DNA of 64,000 nt from Nonlabens ulvanivorans. Lineage in GTDB: Bacteria; Bacteroidota; Bacteroidia; Flavobacteriales; Flavobacteriaceae. The position numbers and the translations under genes are program-made. The notes beneath the pieces were generated by a model. The model was not told the origin of the DNA, ran no database searches, and worked only from the letters and a program-made list of their open reading frames with translations. Each line of letters starts with the position of its first letter. Position 1 is the stretch's first letter. Below are positions 1 through 8,068 of the stretch, piece by piece. The stretch covers positions 101,816-165,815 of the forward strand of contig NZ_JPJI01000012.1 in assembly GCF_000732625.1 (NCBI RefSeq), in the 5' to 3' direction.

Positions 1-1121
1 CCAAAGGCATATATCTGCTCCACACCATCTATTTGAGCAAGTGATTGATAACGATCAGCGATATAATCACCTATGAAAGGTATAGGTAAGCTAATGTCAA
101 AGTGCTGATCGTGTTTCATAAAGTCCACGAGATTATTTACGTCCTCTCTAATTCTAAAAAACCACTCAATATCGCTAGGTGATTGAGCCATTACAGCATC
201 TAGTATTCTATCTTGTTCAATAGCGTCTTCAAGCAATGATTGAAATTCGGCGTGATCAATTTGTGGATGACTACCTAGAGCTTCAATAAGTACGTAATAA
301 TTATAATCATAAGGTAATGGTGGTCTAACAGCATTACTAACGCTAGTCATCTGTTCATAACTATTGCGCCATATAAGTTCAAAACCACTCAGTTTTCCAG
401 CGAGATTACTGTCCATGTATTTTAGAAATGCGACTACATTTTCATAGTTGTTAAACCCAATATAAGCAGCATTTCTACTACTAGGCGCTTCTTCTAATTT
501 TAAAATTGCTTTTGTCACAATCCCTAAAGTACCTTCAGAACCTATAAAAAGTTGCTTCACATCATAGGCGCTGTTGTCTTTAATGATCTTTTTCATTGAT
601 GATATGATGGTCCCATCTACCATCACGGCCTCTAGGCCTAGAATCAGTTGTCTGGTCATACCATATTTAAGAACTCTCAGTCCACCTGCATTTGTAGATA
701 TAATGCCGCCTATTTGCGCGCTACCACGAGCGCCAAAGTTAAGAGGGAATAATAAGTCAGTATTTGCAGCAGCTTCATGAATATGTTCTAAAATAACTCC
801 AGACTGTACGGTCATTGTCCTGCTTGAGCCATCAATCTCTTCAATAGAATTTAAGCGCTCTGTTGAAATGACAACCTCGTTCCCATACGTTTCTGTACTA
901 CCTACAAGATTAGTTAATCCACCGTGTACGACAACAGGTAAATTGTGCTCATAACAAATCTTCATAATACTACTTACTTCATCAGTACTAGCAGGCGTTA
1001 AAAGGCAGATAGCTTTCAATGGTTCATCCATGTGCCATATATGATGATAGCGAGATTCTAGCTCCTGACCACTTACAATTTGTGATGGATCTAGAATTTT
1101 TTCAAAAAGACTAAAGCTCAT
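1..1121 (-). CDS. FAD-binding oxidase, lactate/glycolate dehydrogenase type (partial, C-terminus off window)
   Basis: Translating the minus strand from the ATG at 1121 gives an open frame to the window edge, about 373 residues. It reads as a GlcD/D-lactate dehydrogenase-type flavoprotein of the FAD_binding_4 family. The FAD-binding half is clear: VVVHGGLTNLVG near residue 55, then FGARGSAQIGGIISTNAGG and GSEGTLGIVTKA. The family oxidises 2-hydroxy acids such as lactate, glycolate or 2-hydroxyglutarate; the substrate cannot be told here. The ATG shares one base with the stop of the upstream 111-residue gene, so the two are probably translationally coupled. Confidence 0.85.
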   Translation of the reverse strand, partial: MSFSLFEKILDPSQIVSGQELESRYHHIWHMDEPLKAICLLTPASTDEVSSIMKICYEHNLPVVVHGGLTNLVGSTETYGNEVVISTERLNSIEEIDGSSRTMTVQSGVILEHIHEAAANTDLLFPLNFGARGSAQIGGIISTNAGGLRVLKYGMTRQLILGLEAVMVDGTIISSMKKIIKDNSAYDVKQLFIGSEGTLGIVTKAILKLEEAPSSRNAAYIGFNNYENVVAFLKYMDSNLAGKLSGFELIWRNSYEQMTSVSNAVRPPLPYDYNYYVLIEALGSHPQIDHAEFQSLLEDAIEQDRILDAVMAQSPSDIEWFFRIREDVNNLVDFMKHDQHFDISLPIPFIGDYIADRYQSLAQIDGVEQIYAF

Positions 1122-1456
1122 TATTCTAGTAAAGATTTAAGCATATTTAATAAATGCTTTTCCATGGAGTCATATTCACCATCAATTTTAAAAAGAGTTT
1201 TCACTTCTTTAAAAGTGTCAGTAAGTTCTTTACTAGATAAGTTGTGATGATTTACATACTCTTGTACCCTTTTAAGACTTTGGTAATCAGTATCATTGTT
1301 AAATACTTTATGAATTGTTCTAAAATCTGATTTCTCTACGTGCTCTTTTATGAAATGTAATTCTTCTGCACCTTGAGAAAGATCTGCACTTGCACAGTAA
1401 AGTAGTAAATACGTCTGAAACTCGTTTTTATTCCAGTTTAAATGATTCGTTTCCAT
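1121..1456 (-). CDS. Conserved-looking hypothetical protein, 111 aa
   Basis: A soluble, charged, all-helical looking protein of 111 residues with no signal peptide and no motif I recognise. Helices rich in Glu and Lys, with a YLLLYCASADL segment near the N-terminus, vaguely recall TerB-like helical domains, but that is only an impression. Its stop codon overlaps the start of the FAD oxidase by one base, so it is probably the first gene of a two-gene operon. Function unknown. Confidence 0.7.
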   Translation of the reverse strand: METNHLNWNKNEFQTYLLLYCASADLSQGAEELHFIKEHVEKSDFRTIHKVFNNDTDYQSLKRVQEYVNHHNLSSKELTDTFKEVKTLFKIDGEYDSMEKHLLNMLKSLLE

Positions 1457-1552
1457 GGCTGTAATTTAGTACTTAAAATTAAGCAATAAATAGTCATATG
1501 TAAAGTAGAATAGCAGCTAGATTAATTATTAAGTATTGATTGTCTTACTGAA

Positions 1553-1572
1553 TACGCTTTCGCGAAAGCGTA
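1553..1572. repeat. Interspersed palindrome copy 1, 20-bp perfect
   Basis: Perfect 20-bp palindrome built on the core GCTTTCGCGAAAGC, flanked by TAC/GTA. It lies between two minus-strand genes, 2 bp from the stop codon of the downstream 79-residue gene. One of 13 copies in the window. Confidence 0.95.
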
Positions 1573-1573
1573 A

Positions 1574-1813
1574 TTAACTCATCCACAACTGCCCACGATG
1601 TGGTTTAAGCGCATCACGTACTGGTGGCATCGCAGCTTCTTCAATACCCATAAAAGCTATAAAGTGATTTTCATTGATTTTTTCTACTCCAGTGCCTAAA
1701 GAAGCAATTTTATCTCTCACGATAAACTCATCTAGATGAATAACGTGATGTTGTGCGGTGCGCTGTGCGTCTGGACCTTTAAAGTCCCAAATCAGTTTAA
1801 GTTGTCTTCCCAT
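1574..1813 (-). CDS. Small hypothetical protein, 79 aa
   Basis: The open frame extends upstream to 1900, but that extension lies inside the SRPBCC gene. The ATG at 1813, four bases after the SRPBCC stop, gives a better start (MGRQLKLIWDFKG). The 79-residue product contains KGPDAQRTAQHHVIHLDEF and ends HRGQLWMS, with several His residues. It may belong to a small family linked to SRPBCC proteins in flavobacteria; I do not recognise a function. Tight spacing indicates co-translation with the upstream gene. Confidence 0.7.
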   Translation of the reverse strand: MGRQLKLIWDFKGPDAQRTAQHHVIHLDEFIVRDKIASLGTGVEKINENHFIAFMGIEEAAMPPVRDALKPHRGQLWMS

Positions 1814-1817
1814 GGAT

Positions 1818-2276
1818 TTACATTGTGCTTGCAAAGGTCTTAAAATCTTCCATGTGCTGGTGTGTTTGACTAGTAAAAATTTGAGGTCGCCCTTTTGCAA
1901 TAATACGCATCATGCCTGTAAAAGTAAATGTAGCAGTACTGTCCCAAACCGTTACCTTTTGTGTTTGATCACCTTTTTTAATCACCTTTTCTTGAAAACG
2001 ATTACTTTGCTTATTGAGGACACCGTTAGTCCTATAAGTAGCTTCCCATAAATGTGGTAAGTCGATTGCGGTTATTTCCTCAATCATTGTTATAGTAGTA
2101 CCAGCAGCTTTAATTTTCATACTGCGCTTACTGCCTGATTGACCTATGTCAGGTGTAAGGTTTTTAAAACTTATTAATCCTTTTTGCCACTCTTTAAAAT
2201 AATCTTGATTTTTAAAAAGCTCCATAACCTTTTCTATTGGTTGTGGTATCGTCACTTGATGGGTGCATTCAATCAT
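1818..2276 (-). CDS. SRPBCC (START/polyketide-cyclase-like) domain protein
   Basis: 152 residues beginning with a typical SRPBCC opening strand and helix: HQVTIPQPIEKVMELFKN, then a Trp (FKEWQKGL), and a TMIEEITAIDLPHLWEATY strand pair. The fold forms a hydrophobic ligand cavity; members bind lipids, polyketides or act as Hsp90 co-factors. No catalytic signature is visible. First gene of a two-gene unit with the 79-residue protein. Confidence 0.75.
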   Translation of the reverse strand: MIECTHQVTIPQPIEKVMELFKNQDYFKEWQKGLISFKNLTPDIGQSGSKRSMKIKAAGTTITMIEEITAIDLPHLWEATYRTNGVLNKQSNRFQEKVIKKGDQTQKVTVWDSTATFTFTGMMRIIAKGRPQIFTSQTHQHMEDFKTFASTM

Positions 2277-2404
2277 AAGAATTATGTCGAGGTGATGTTG
2301 AAAAACTAACTAGATAACTGCTTTAAAATACCTAGTTAAAATAGAAGTGAAATCAATATACTAGGTTGAAAAGAGAAGCGTTTTGTATAGGGTTAAAATA
2401 TGGT

Positions 2405-2412
2405 TATTTTTG
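2405..2412 (+). promoter_or_regulatory. -7 promoter element TATTTTTG for the PpiC/SurA operon
   Basis: Match to the Bacteroidota -7 consensus TAnnTTTG, 22 bp upstream of the ATG at 2435. No convincing -33 TTTG was seen at the usual spacing. Confidence 0.55.
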
Positions 2413-2434
2413 CTAGCCTTGAAAGAGAATAAAT

Positions 2435-4411
2435 ATGATTTCTACAAAACGTTTTTTTACGATACTATTACTTTTTATAAGTTCGATAGCGGTCGCTCAA
2501 GAACTTGAAGATAAAACATTACTTACTATAGACGGTAATCCCTATGATGCTGGGACTTTTATGAGAGTTTATCTCAAAAATCTAGACATTGTACAAGATG
2601 ATTCTCAAAAAGATATCGATAATTACTTAGACCTTTATATAGACTACAGGTTAAAGTTATTGCAGGCTTATGAAATGAATCTGGATCTTAAAGAGTCTTA
2701 TAAAAAAGAGCTTAATAATTATAGACAAAGTCTTGCACAAGCCTACTTAACAGACACAGATGTAACAGAATCCTTGATAAGAGAAGCTTATAATCGTAAA
2801 AAAAGAGAAGTAAAGGCCAGTCACATATTAGTTAAAGTTGGGCCAGGCGATGCGCCACAGGATACATTAAAAGCGTGGAATAAAATAAACGCAATTAAAA
2901 ATGAATTAGATAATGGAGCAGATTTTTCTAAACTGGCACGTACTAAAAGCGAAGGTCCGAGCGCTGGTAATGAAGGGAAATTAGGCTGGTTTAGTGTTTT
3001 TAGAATGGTTTATCCTTTTGAAAATGCTGCTTTTGACACTGAGGTAGGAAAGCATTCTGAAGTTTTCAGAACAGACTTTGGATATCATATAGTTAAGGTT
3101 TTTGAAGATAGACTAGCAAGAGGTGAGGTTACCGTTGCACACATCATGACTTTTGACGCTAGAGATGCTGAAGAAAAAACCGCCGAAAAACGTATCAATG
3201 ATGTTTATAAACAGTTACAAGAAACGGGTAGATTTGAAGAACTAGCAAGAGAGTTTTCAGACGACATGAACTCTGCATCGCGTGGTGGTAAATTAGATCG
3301 TTTTGGAACAGGAGGATTAAATGCCACGACTTTTGAGGATATCGCCTTTGGTTTAAAAGAAAAAGGTGAATACTCTGCGCCTTTTAAATCAAAATTTGGA
3401 TGGCATATTGTTAAGCTTATAGAAAAACATCCAGTAGGTAGTTATGAGGATCTTGCACCATCACTAAAAGAGAAAATTAGAAAATCACCTAGAGCTCGCA
3501 AGATTACAGACTCATTCAATAAAAGTCTTAGAGAAAAGTATCATGTAGAAAGATCAGAGAAGGTTCTTGAAAAATTAAATGAAGTTATTTCAGATTCTAT
3601 TTTAAGTAATAGCTGGCAATATGATCCTGCTCTCAAGATGGCAGATTTGAAAATGTTTACTATTAAAGATGAAGAAATCTCCTATGCAGATTTCTACAAA
3701 GACGTTATGAGCCGTCAGAAAAAGGATTTTACAAATTATAGTAGTAAAGAAGAAAAGGTACAAAAGTTCTATTATGATTTTATCGATAAATCTATTGCAG
3801 CTTATTATGATAAAAATTTAGAAAATGAAAATAAAGACTTTGCCTTTATCTATGATGAGTATAAAGAAGGTCTATTACTTTTTGATTTACTAGAAACTAA
3901 AATTTGGAATAAGGCAAAAGAAGATTCTACAGGTCAACAGGCTTATTATGACTTACATAAAAGTAAGTATCAATGGAAACGTAGGTTAGATATTGTTTTA
4001 ACACAAAATACTACAGAAGAAGTAGCTCAAGAAGTGCAGCGATTATTAAAAAACGGCACCTCTAGAGAAGAGATTAAAAAACAATTCAATATCGATGGAC
4101 GTACTAAGGTAATGATGTCTAATGGGATTGTTGAAGAAACTTATAATCGTATTCCAGACAATTTTGAAGTTAAAGAAGGCGTTTCATCCATTTATTATGA
4201 TGAGAAAACAGGATTCTATAAAGTAATTCTTGTAAAGGAGGTTTTAGAACCTTCTCAAAAAACACTTGATGAGGCTCGTGGTGCAGTAATTAATGATTAC
4301 CAGCAACAATTAGAAAAAGATTGGATGTCATCCCTTAGAAATGGTAGAACTATTAAGGTCAATAAAAAGACCTTTAAAAAAGTCAAAAAAGCGATTGCTA
4401 AAGATGCATAA
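2435..4411 (+). CDS. Periplasmic PpiC-type peptidyl-prolyl isomerase, two rotamase domains
   Basis: 658 residues with a signal peptide (FFTILLLFISSIAVAQ, cleavage near residue 21). Two tandem parvulin/PpiC domains begin near residues 128 (SHILVKVGPGDAP) and 234 (VAHIMTFDARD), each ending in a GWF/GYHIVK or GWHIVKL strand. The long C-terminal part has no domain I recognise. Such proteins assist folding of outer-membrane proteins in the periplasm. The next gene overlaps it by 8 bp, and the third is SurA-like, so the three form a chaperone operon. A -7 element TATTTTTG at 2405-2412 lies 22 bp before the ATG. Confidence 0.92.
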   Translation: MISTKRFFTILLLFISSIAVAQELEDKTLLTIDGNPYDAGTFMRVYLKNLDIVQDDSQKDIDNYLDLYIDYRLKLLQAYEMNLDLKESYKKELNNYRQSLAQAYLTDTDVTESLIREAYNRKKREVKASHILVKVGPGDAPQDTLKAWNKINAIKNELDNGADFSKLARTKSEGPSAGNEGKLGWFSVFRMVYPFENAAFDTEVGKHSEVFRTDFGYHIVKVFEDRLARGEVTVAHIMTFDARDAEEKTAEKRINDVYKQLQETGRFEELAREFSDDMNSASRGGKLDRFGTGGLNATTFEDIAFGLKEKGEYSAPFKSKFGWHIVKLIEKHPVGSYEDLAPSLKEKIRKSPRARKITDSFNKSLREKYHVERSEKVLEKLNEVISDSILSNSWQYDPALKMADLKMFTIKDEEISYADFYKDVMSRQKKDFTNYSSKEEKVQKFYYDFIDKSIAAYYDKNLENENKDFAFIYDEYKEGLLLFDLLETKIWNKAKEDSTGQQAYYDLHKSKYQWKRRLDIVLTQNTTEEVAQEVQRLLKNGTSREEIKKQFNIDGRTKVMMSNGIVEETYNRIPDNFEVKEGVSSIYYDEKTGFYKVILVKEVLEPSQKTLDEARGAVINDYQQQLEKDWMSSLRNGRTIKVNKKTFKKVKKAIAKDA

Positions 4412-5255
4412 ACTATTGTATTACATAGCTTTTTTATTGCTACTTAGCTCTTGTGAGTATTTTCAGCAAGCACAGCCTGTGGATGCTGTAGTTATAGCCG
4501 GTGATGCTTATCTCTCTCAAGAAGATATTGAAAATCTATTACCAGAACAATATACCAAAGAAGATAGTACCATCATAGTCTCTAGTTATATTAATAACTG
4601 GGCAACTGAGCGATTGTTAATGCAAAATGCTCGCAAAAACATTTCCCTATCGCAGCAAGAACAATTAGATAAGCTTATTGAAAAATATCGCTTTGAACTT
4701 TATTCACAAGCTTATAAGCAAGAGCTCACCAAGCAAAATTTAGATACGGTTATTAAACTTGCAGCCATAGAAAATTATTTTAAACAACATCAAAAGGATT
4801 TTAAACTTAACGAGGATTTAGTGCAATTCCGTTATATACAATTAGATCCATTGTACACAGATGTTGATATGGTCGATAAATTATTCAATAAAGGCTCGAT
4901 TGATGCGTTTAAAAAGTTAGATAGTCTATGCTTGGGATTCAAAAGTCATTTTTTAAATGATAGTATCTGGGTTCAGAAAAATATTGTTTTTAATAGAGTC
5001 ACTACAATCACGCCTTCAAATGAAGAGCGTTACATAAAAGATAACAAATATTGGAAATTAGAAGATAGCGTTGGCGTATATTTGGTGCGATTCAATAATG
5101 TACTGCGTCGCGGTGATAATGCACCATTATCTTACGTAAAACCTACAATAAAACAAGTGTTGCTCAATAGGCGCAAACTTAATTACATTAAAAAATTAGA
5201 AAAAGATTTATTAGATGATGCTATCAAGAGTAAGAAATTTCAAATTAAGTCATAA
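4404..5255 (+). CDS. Rotamase-cluster lipoprotein, 283 aa
   Basis: The start is placed at the ATG at 4404, overlapping the previous stop by 8 bp, because it gives a clean lipoprotein signal (LLYYIAFLLLLSSCEYF, lipobox LSSC, Cys near residue 16). The mature part is helical and charged with no catalytic signature, resembling the N- and C-terminal helical regions of SurA-like chaperones without the rotamase domain. Position between two PpiC proteins suggests a membrane-anchored partner in outer-membrane protein folding. Function inferred from context only. Confidence 0.8.
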   Translation: MHKLLYYIAFLLLLSSCEYFQQAQPVDAVVIAGDAYLSQEDIENLLPEQYTKEDSTIIVSSYINNWATERLLMQNARKNISLSQQEQLDKLIEKYRFELYSQAYKQELTKQNLDTVIKLAAIENYFKQHQKDFKLNEDLVQFRYIQLDPLYTDVDMVDKLFNKGSIDAFKKLDSLCLGFKSHFLNDSIWVQKNIVFNRVTTITPSNEERYIKDNKYWKLEDSVGVYLVRFNNVLRRGDNAPLSYVKPTIKQVLLNRRKLNYIKKLEKDLLDDAIKSKKFQIKS

Positions 5256-6684
5256 ATACCTTCTGGTTATTTTAGGTCTCGCTTTCGCGAAAGCTTCTAT
5301 TGCACAAACGGATACAATTCAAATGTCTGATGAGCAGGTAAAAGAAGAAGTACTGTTGGCTATGAGAAAAATAGACTCGGTAAAACCAGTACCTGTGGTA
5401 CAAGTAAGAGAGCTTATTGATGGAGTGTCTGGTGTTGTAGGTGATTATGTTATCCTTAATTCAGATATTAAAAAACAACTTCTAGAAATTCAAGGAGATC
5501 AAGACTTAGGTGAATTGTCAGACTGTCAATTGATTGAGAGTATATTGCGTGAAAAAATGTTTGCTCATCATGCAGTACAAGATAGTATCACGGTCAGTGA
5601 TCAAGAAGTAGAGGCAGAGACTGATCAACGTATTGCATATTTTAAAGGTATTCTAGGAAGTGAAGATGCCGTGTTGAAGAAATATCAAAAAAGTAGCATG
5701 CCAGAATTAAGGTCTGCATTAAATCGTATCACTAGAGATATGAAACTAGCGCAACGTATGCAACAGCGTATTACTGAAGAGGTGGAAATTACGCCAGAAG
5801 AGGTAAGAGCATTTTTCTTTAATCTACCAGAAGAAGAACGTCCATTATTTAATACTGAAGTTGAGATTGCTCAAATAGTAGTAAAACCTAAACCTAGTGA
5901 TGATGCTGTTAAAGATGTGGTAGATAAACTAAACGATTACCGTACTGATGTACTTGAAAACGGAGCTAGTTTTGCAGCAAAAGCTGCATTGTTCTCTGAA
6001 GACGTAGCAACAGAGCGTCAAGGTGGTATTATTTCTTTGAAAAGAGGAGATCAATTTGTAAAAGAGTTTAAAGAAGCAGCCTTTTCATTAACCGAAGGAG
6101 AAGTAAGTGAACCATTTGAAACTGTTTTTGGTTGGCATATTTTAAAAGTAGAGAAGGTAAAGGGACAAGTAAGAGATGTACGTCATATACTATTATATCC
6201 ATATATTTCTGTTGCTCAGGTTAATGAGGCAAAACAGAAACTCGATGAGATGAGAGATAGAATAATTTTAAAAGAAATTACTTTTGATCAAGCCGCACGA
6301 GAGATTAGTGATGAAAAAGAAACAGCAAAGAATGGTGGGAAATTAATTAATCCCAATACTGGTGAAGCACGATTAGATCTTACCAGACTTTCTGAAGATT
6401 TAACTAGACAGATTATTTTTCTTGAAAAAGGAGATATAAGTGGTATTATAGATGAAAAAGATCAGATAGGTCGTGAGACATTTAAAATTATTTATGTCAT
6501 CAATAAGATAAAAGATCACAAAGCAGACTATGCTTTAGATTATCTTAAAATTAAAGATATTGCTTTAAGAGATAAACAAGTAAAAGCAATTAGGAAATGG
6601 CAATCAGAAAAACTCAAAGACACTTATATTAAGATTGGTGCAGAGTTTAAAGGTTGTGATTTTGAAAATGAATGGAATAAATAA
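5215..6684 (+). CDS. SurA-like periplasmic chaperone / peptidyl-prolyl isomerase
   Basis: 489 residues with a signal peptide, a SurA N-like helical region (GDYVILNSDIKKQL near residue 75) and two PpiC domains starting near residues 215 and 320 (VRHILLYPYISV), the first ending GWHILKVEKV. The ATG at 5215 overlaps the lipoprotein gene by 41 bp, so translation is probably coupled. The signal-peptide end, LAFAKASIAQ, is encoded by a copy of the GCTTTCGCGAAAGC palindrome at 5281-5294. Expected role: delivery of outer-membrane beta-barrels through the periplasm. Confidence 0.9.
   Translation: MMLSRVRNFKLSHKYLLVILGLAFAKASIAQTDTIQMSDEQVKEEVLLAMRKIDSVKPVPVVQVRELIDGVSGVVGDYVILNSDIKKQLLEIQGDQDLGELSDCQLIESILREKMFAHHAVQDSITVSDQEVEAETDQRIAYFKGILGSEDAVLKKYQKSSMPELRSALNRITRDMKLAQRMQQRITEEVEITPEEVRAFFFNLPEEERPLFNTEVEIAQIVVKPKPSDDAVKDVVDKLNDYRTDVLENGASFAAKAALFSEDVATERQGGIISLKRGDQFVKEFKEAAFSLTEGEVSEPFETVFGWHILKVEKVKGQVRDVRHILLYPYISVAQVNEAKQKLDEMRDRIILKEITFDQAAREISDEKETAKNGGKLINPNTGEARLDLTRLSEDLTRQIIFLEKGDISGIIDEKDQIGRETFKIIYVINKIKDHKADYALDYLKIKDIALRDKQVKAIRKWQSEKLKDTYIKIGAEFKGCDFENEWNK
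5281..5294. repeat. Interspersed palindrome copy 2, inside surA-like signal peptide
   Basis: 14-bp perfect copy of GCTTTCGCGAAAGC. It is read in frame as Ala-Phe-Ala-Lys-Ala within the signal-peptide region of the SurA-like protein. Confidence 0.95.
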
Positions 6685-6696
6685 TAAACAGATCAC

Positions 6697-7650
6697 ATGT
6701 CAGATGTAACTGCTATCGATAATTTGGTAAAGAAACACCAAGAGCTCAAAAAAGAAATTGCAAAAATTATTATAGGACAAGATGAAGTTATAGACCAGAT
6801 TCTTATTTCTATTTTTGCCGGTGGGCATGCTTTATTAGTAGGTGTTCCAGGTCTAGCAAAGACTTTAATGGTAAACACCATTTCACAAGCACTAGGTTTG
6901 CAATTTAAGCGTATACAGTTTACACCAGATTTAATGCCTAGTGACATCCTAGGTAGTGAAATACTAGATGAAAGTAGAACCTTTAAATTTATTAAAGGTC
7001 CTATATTTTCTAATATCATCCTTGCAGATGAGATTAACCGTACACCACCTAAAACTCAAGCAGCTTTACTAGAAGCCATGCAAGAAAAAACGGTTACTGT
7101 CGCAGGTCATAATTATAAATTAGACGCACCTTATTTTGTGCTAGCAACACAAAACCCTATAGAACAAGAAGGTACTTATCCATTGCCAGAGGCACAACTG
7201 GATCGATTTATGTTTGCTATTAATTTAGAATACCCTTCTTTTGAAGAAGAGGTAAATGTGGTGAAGGCAACTACTAGTAATCACAAAGCGCAAATTAATG
7301 CATTGTTCAATGCTCAAGAAATAATAGATTTTCAACAATTAGTACGTCGTATACCTGTAGCAGATAATGTTATTGAATATGCCGTGGCCTTAGTAGGTAA
7401 GACAAGACCAAAGTCGGAAGCCGCACCAGCGATTGTTAAGGAATATATTGATTGGGGTGCTGGACCAAGAGCTTCTCAGAATTTAATTCTAGCAGCAAAA
7501 ACTCACGCAGCTGTAAATGGTAAGTATAGTCCAGACATAGAAGACGTGAAGGCAGTTGCTACTGGAATTCTAAGACATCGTATTATTAAAAACTACAAGG
7601 CAGAAGCCGAAGGATATACTGAAGATAGTATTATCGCAAAAATTCTTTAA
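6697..7650 (+). CDS. MoxR-family AAA+ ATPase
   Basis: 317 residues. Walker A is GVPGLAKT near residue 54, Walker B IILADEINR near residue 108, followed by the MoxR-typical ATQNPIEQEGTYPLPEAQLDRF. MoxR ATPases act as chaperones for maturation or insertion of protein complexes and usually sit beside VWA and DUF58 genes; here those partners are absent and it follows the SurA-like gene by 12 bp, then a 57-residue membrane protein. It may be part of the envelope-folding operon. Confidence 0.93.
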   Translation: MSDVTAIDNLVKKHQELKKEIAKIIIGQDEVIDQILISIFAGGHALLVGVPGLAKTLMVNTISQALGLQFKRIQFTPDLMPSDILGSEILDESRTFKFIKGPIFSNIILADEINRTPPKTQAALLEAMQEKTVTVAGHNYKLDAPYFVLATQNPIEQEGTYPLPEAQLDRFMFAINLEYPSFEEEVNVVKATTSNHKAQINALFNAQEIIDFQQLVRRIPVADNVIEYAVALVGKTRPKSEAAPAIVKEYIDWGAGPRASQNLILAAKTHAAVNGKYSPDIEDVKAVATGILRHRIIKNYKAEAEGYTEDSIIAKIL

Positions 7651-7651
7651 G

Positions 7652-7825
7652 ATGCGCAAATACGCTGCTAGTTTATATCTCTTTTTAATAGGAGGTATTT
7701 TAGTTGGTGCTGGTGCATTATATAGGGATATCTATCCTATTTTTAGCAATAGTTTTATGGTTTTAGGATATGCTGCTGACCTAGCTGCTGTTTATTTTAT
7801 TTTTAAAGCAGTGAATAGGAAGTAG
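7652..7825 (+). CDS. Small membrane protein, 57 aa
   Basis: Begins with the ATG at 7652, one base after the MoxR stop, and ends with TAG at 7823-7825. The product has two hydrophobic stretches (LYLFLIGGILVGAGALY and VLGYAADLAAVYFIF) separated by a short loop, with basic termini (MRKY, VNRK), so it is probably a two-helix inner-membrane protein. Tight spacing indicates co-expression with the ATPase. Function unknown. Confidence 0.65.
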   Translation: MRKYAASLYLFLIGGILVGAGALYRDIYPIFSNSFMVLGYAADLAAVYFIFKAVNRK

Positions 7826-7874
7826 ATTTCATCTTGTCTACAGTCAACCTACTGAAATAAATAATTACTAGTTT

Positions 7875-7887
7875 GATAATCATTATC
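7875..7887. promoter_or_regulatory. Putative Fur box (GATAATCATTATC) upstream of aconitase
   Basis: The 13-bp palindrome GATAATCATTATC equals the last 13 positions of the classical 19-bp Fur-box consensus; the remaining six positions match poorly. It lies 182 bp before the aconitase ATG. Regulatory role inferred only. Confidence 0.4.
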
Positions 7888-7892
7888 GTTAG

Positions 7893-7941
7893 AATTATGA
7901 ATTTGACAATTTAAACGGTTTAAATTATTAAATTCATAATT
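7893..7941. repeat. Long near-perfect inverted repeat in aconitase leader
   Basis: Two 24-bp arms (7893-7916 and 7918-7941) pair at 22 of 24 positions around a single central G. The arms start AATTATGAATTT and meet at the sequence AAACGGTTT. No T-run follows, so it is not a standard terminator. It sits beside a Fur-like site. Confidence 0.8.
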
Positions 7942-7974
7942 ACACATCTACTTAAACATCATTATTTTGAGAAC

Positions 7975-8004
7975 GTCTAAACTACTGTGGTAGCGCGGTT
8001 AGAC
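7975..8004. repeat. Nested inverted repeat before aconitase
   Basis: Outer arms GTCTAA (7975-7980) and TTAGAC (7999-8004), inner arms CTAC and GTAG. It could fold as a leader hairpin or bind a regulator. It ends 64 bp before the aconitase ATG. Confidence 0.5.
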
Positions 8005-8068
8005 TTTCATTTCACGTGTCATTTTTGTAACTTCGCAATCCTTAAAATGACTAATTAAAATAACATAT

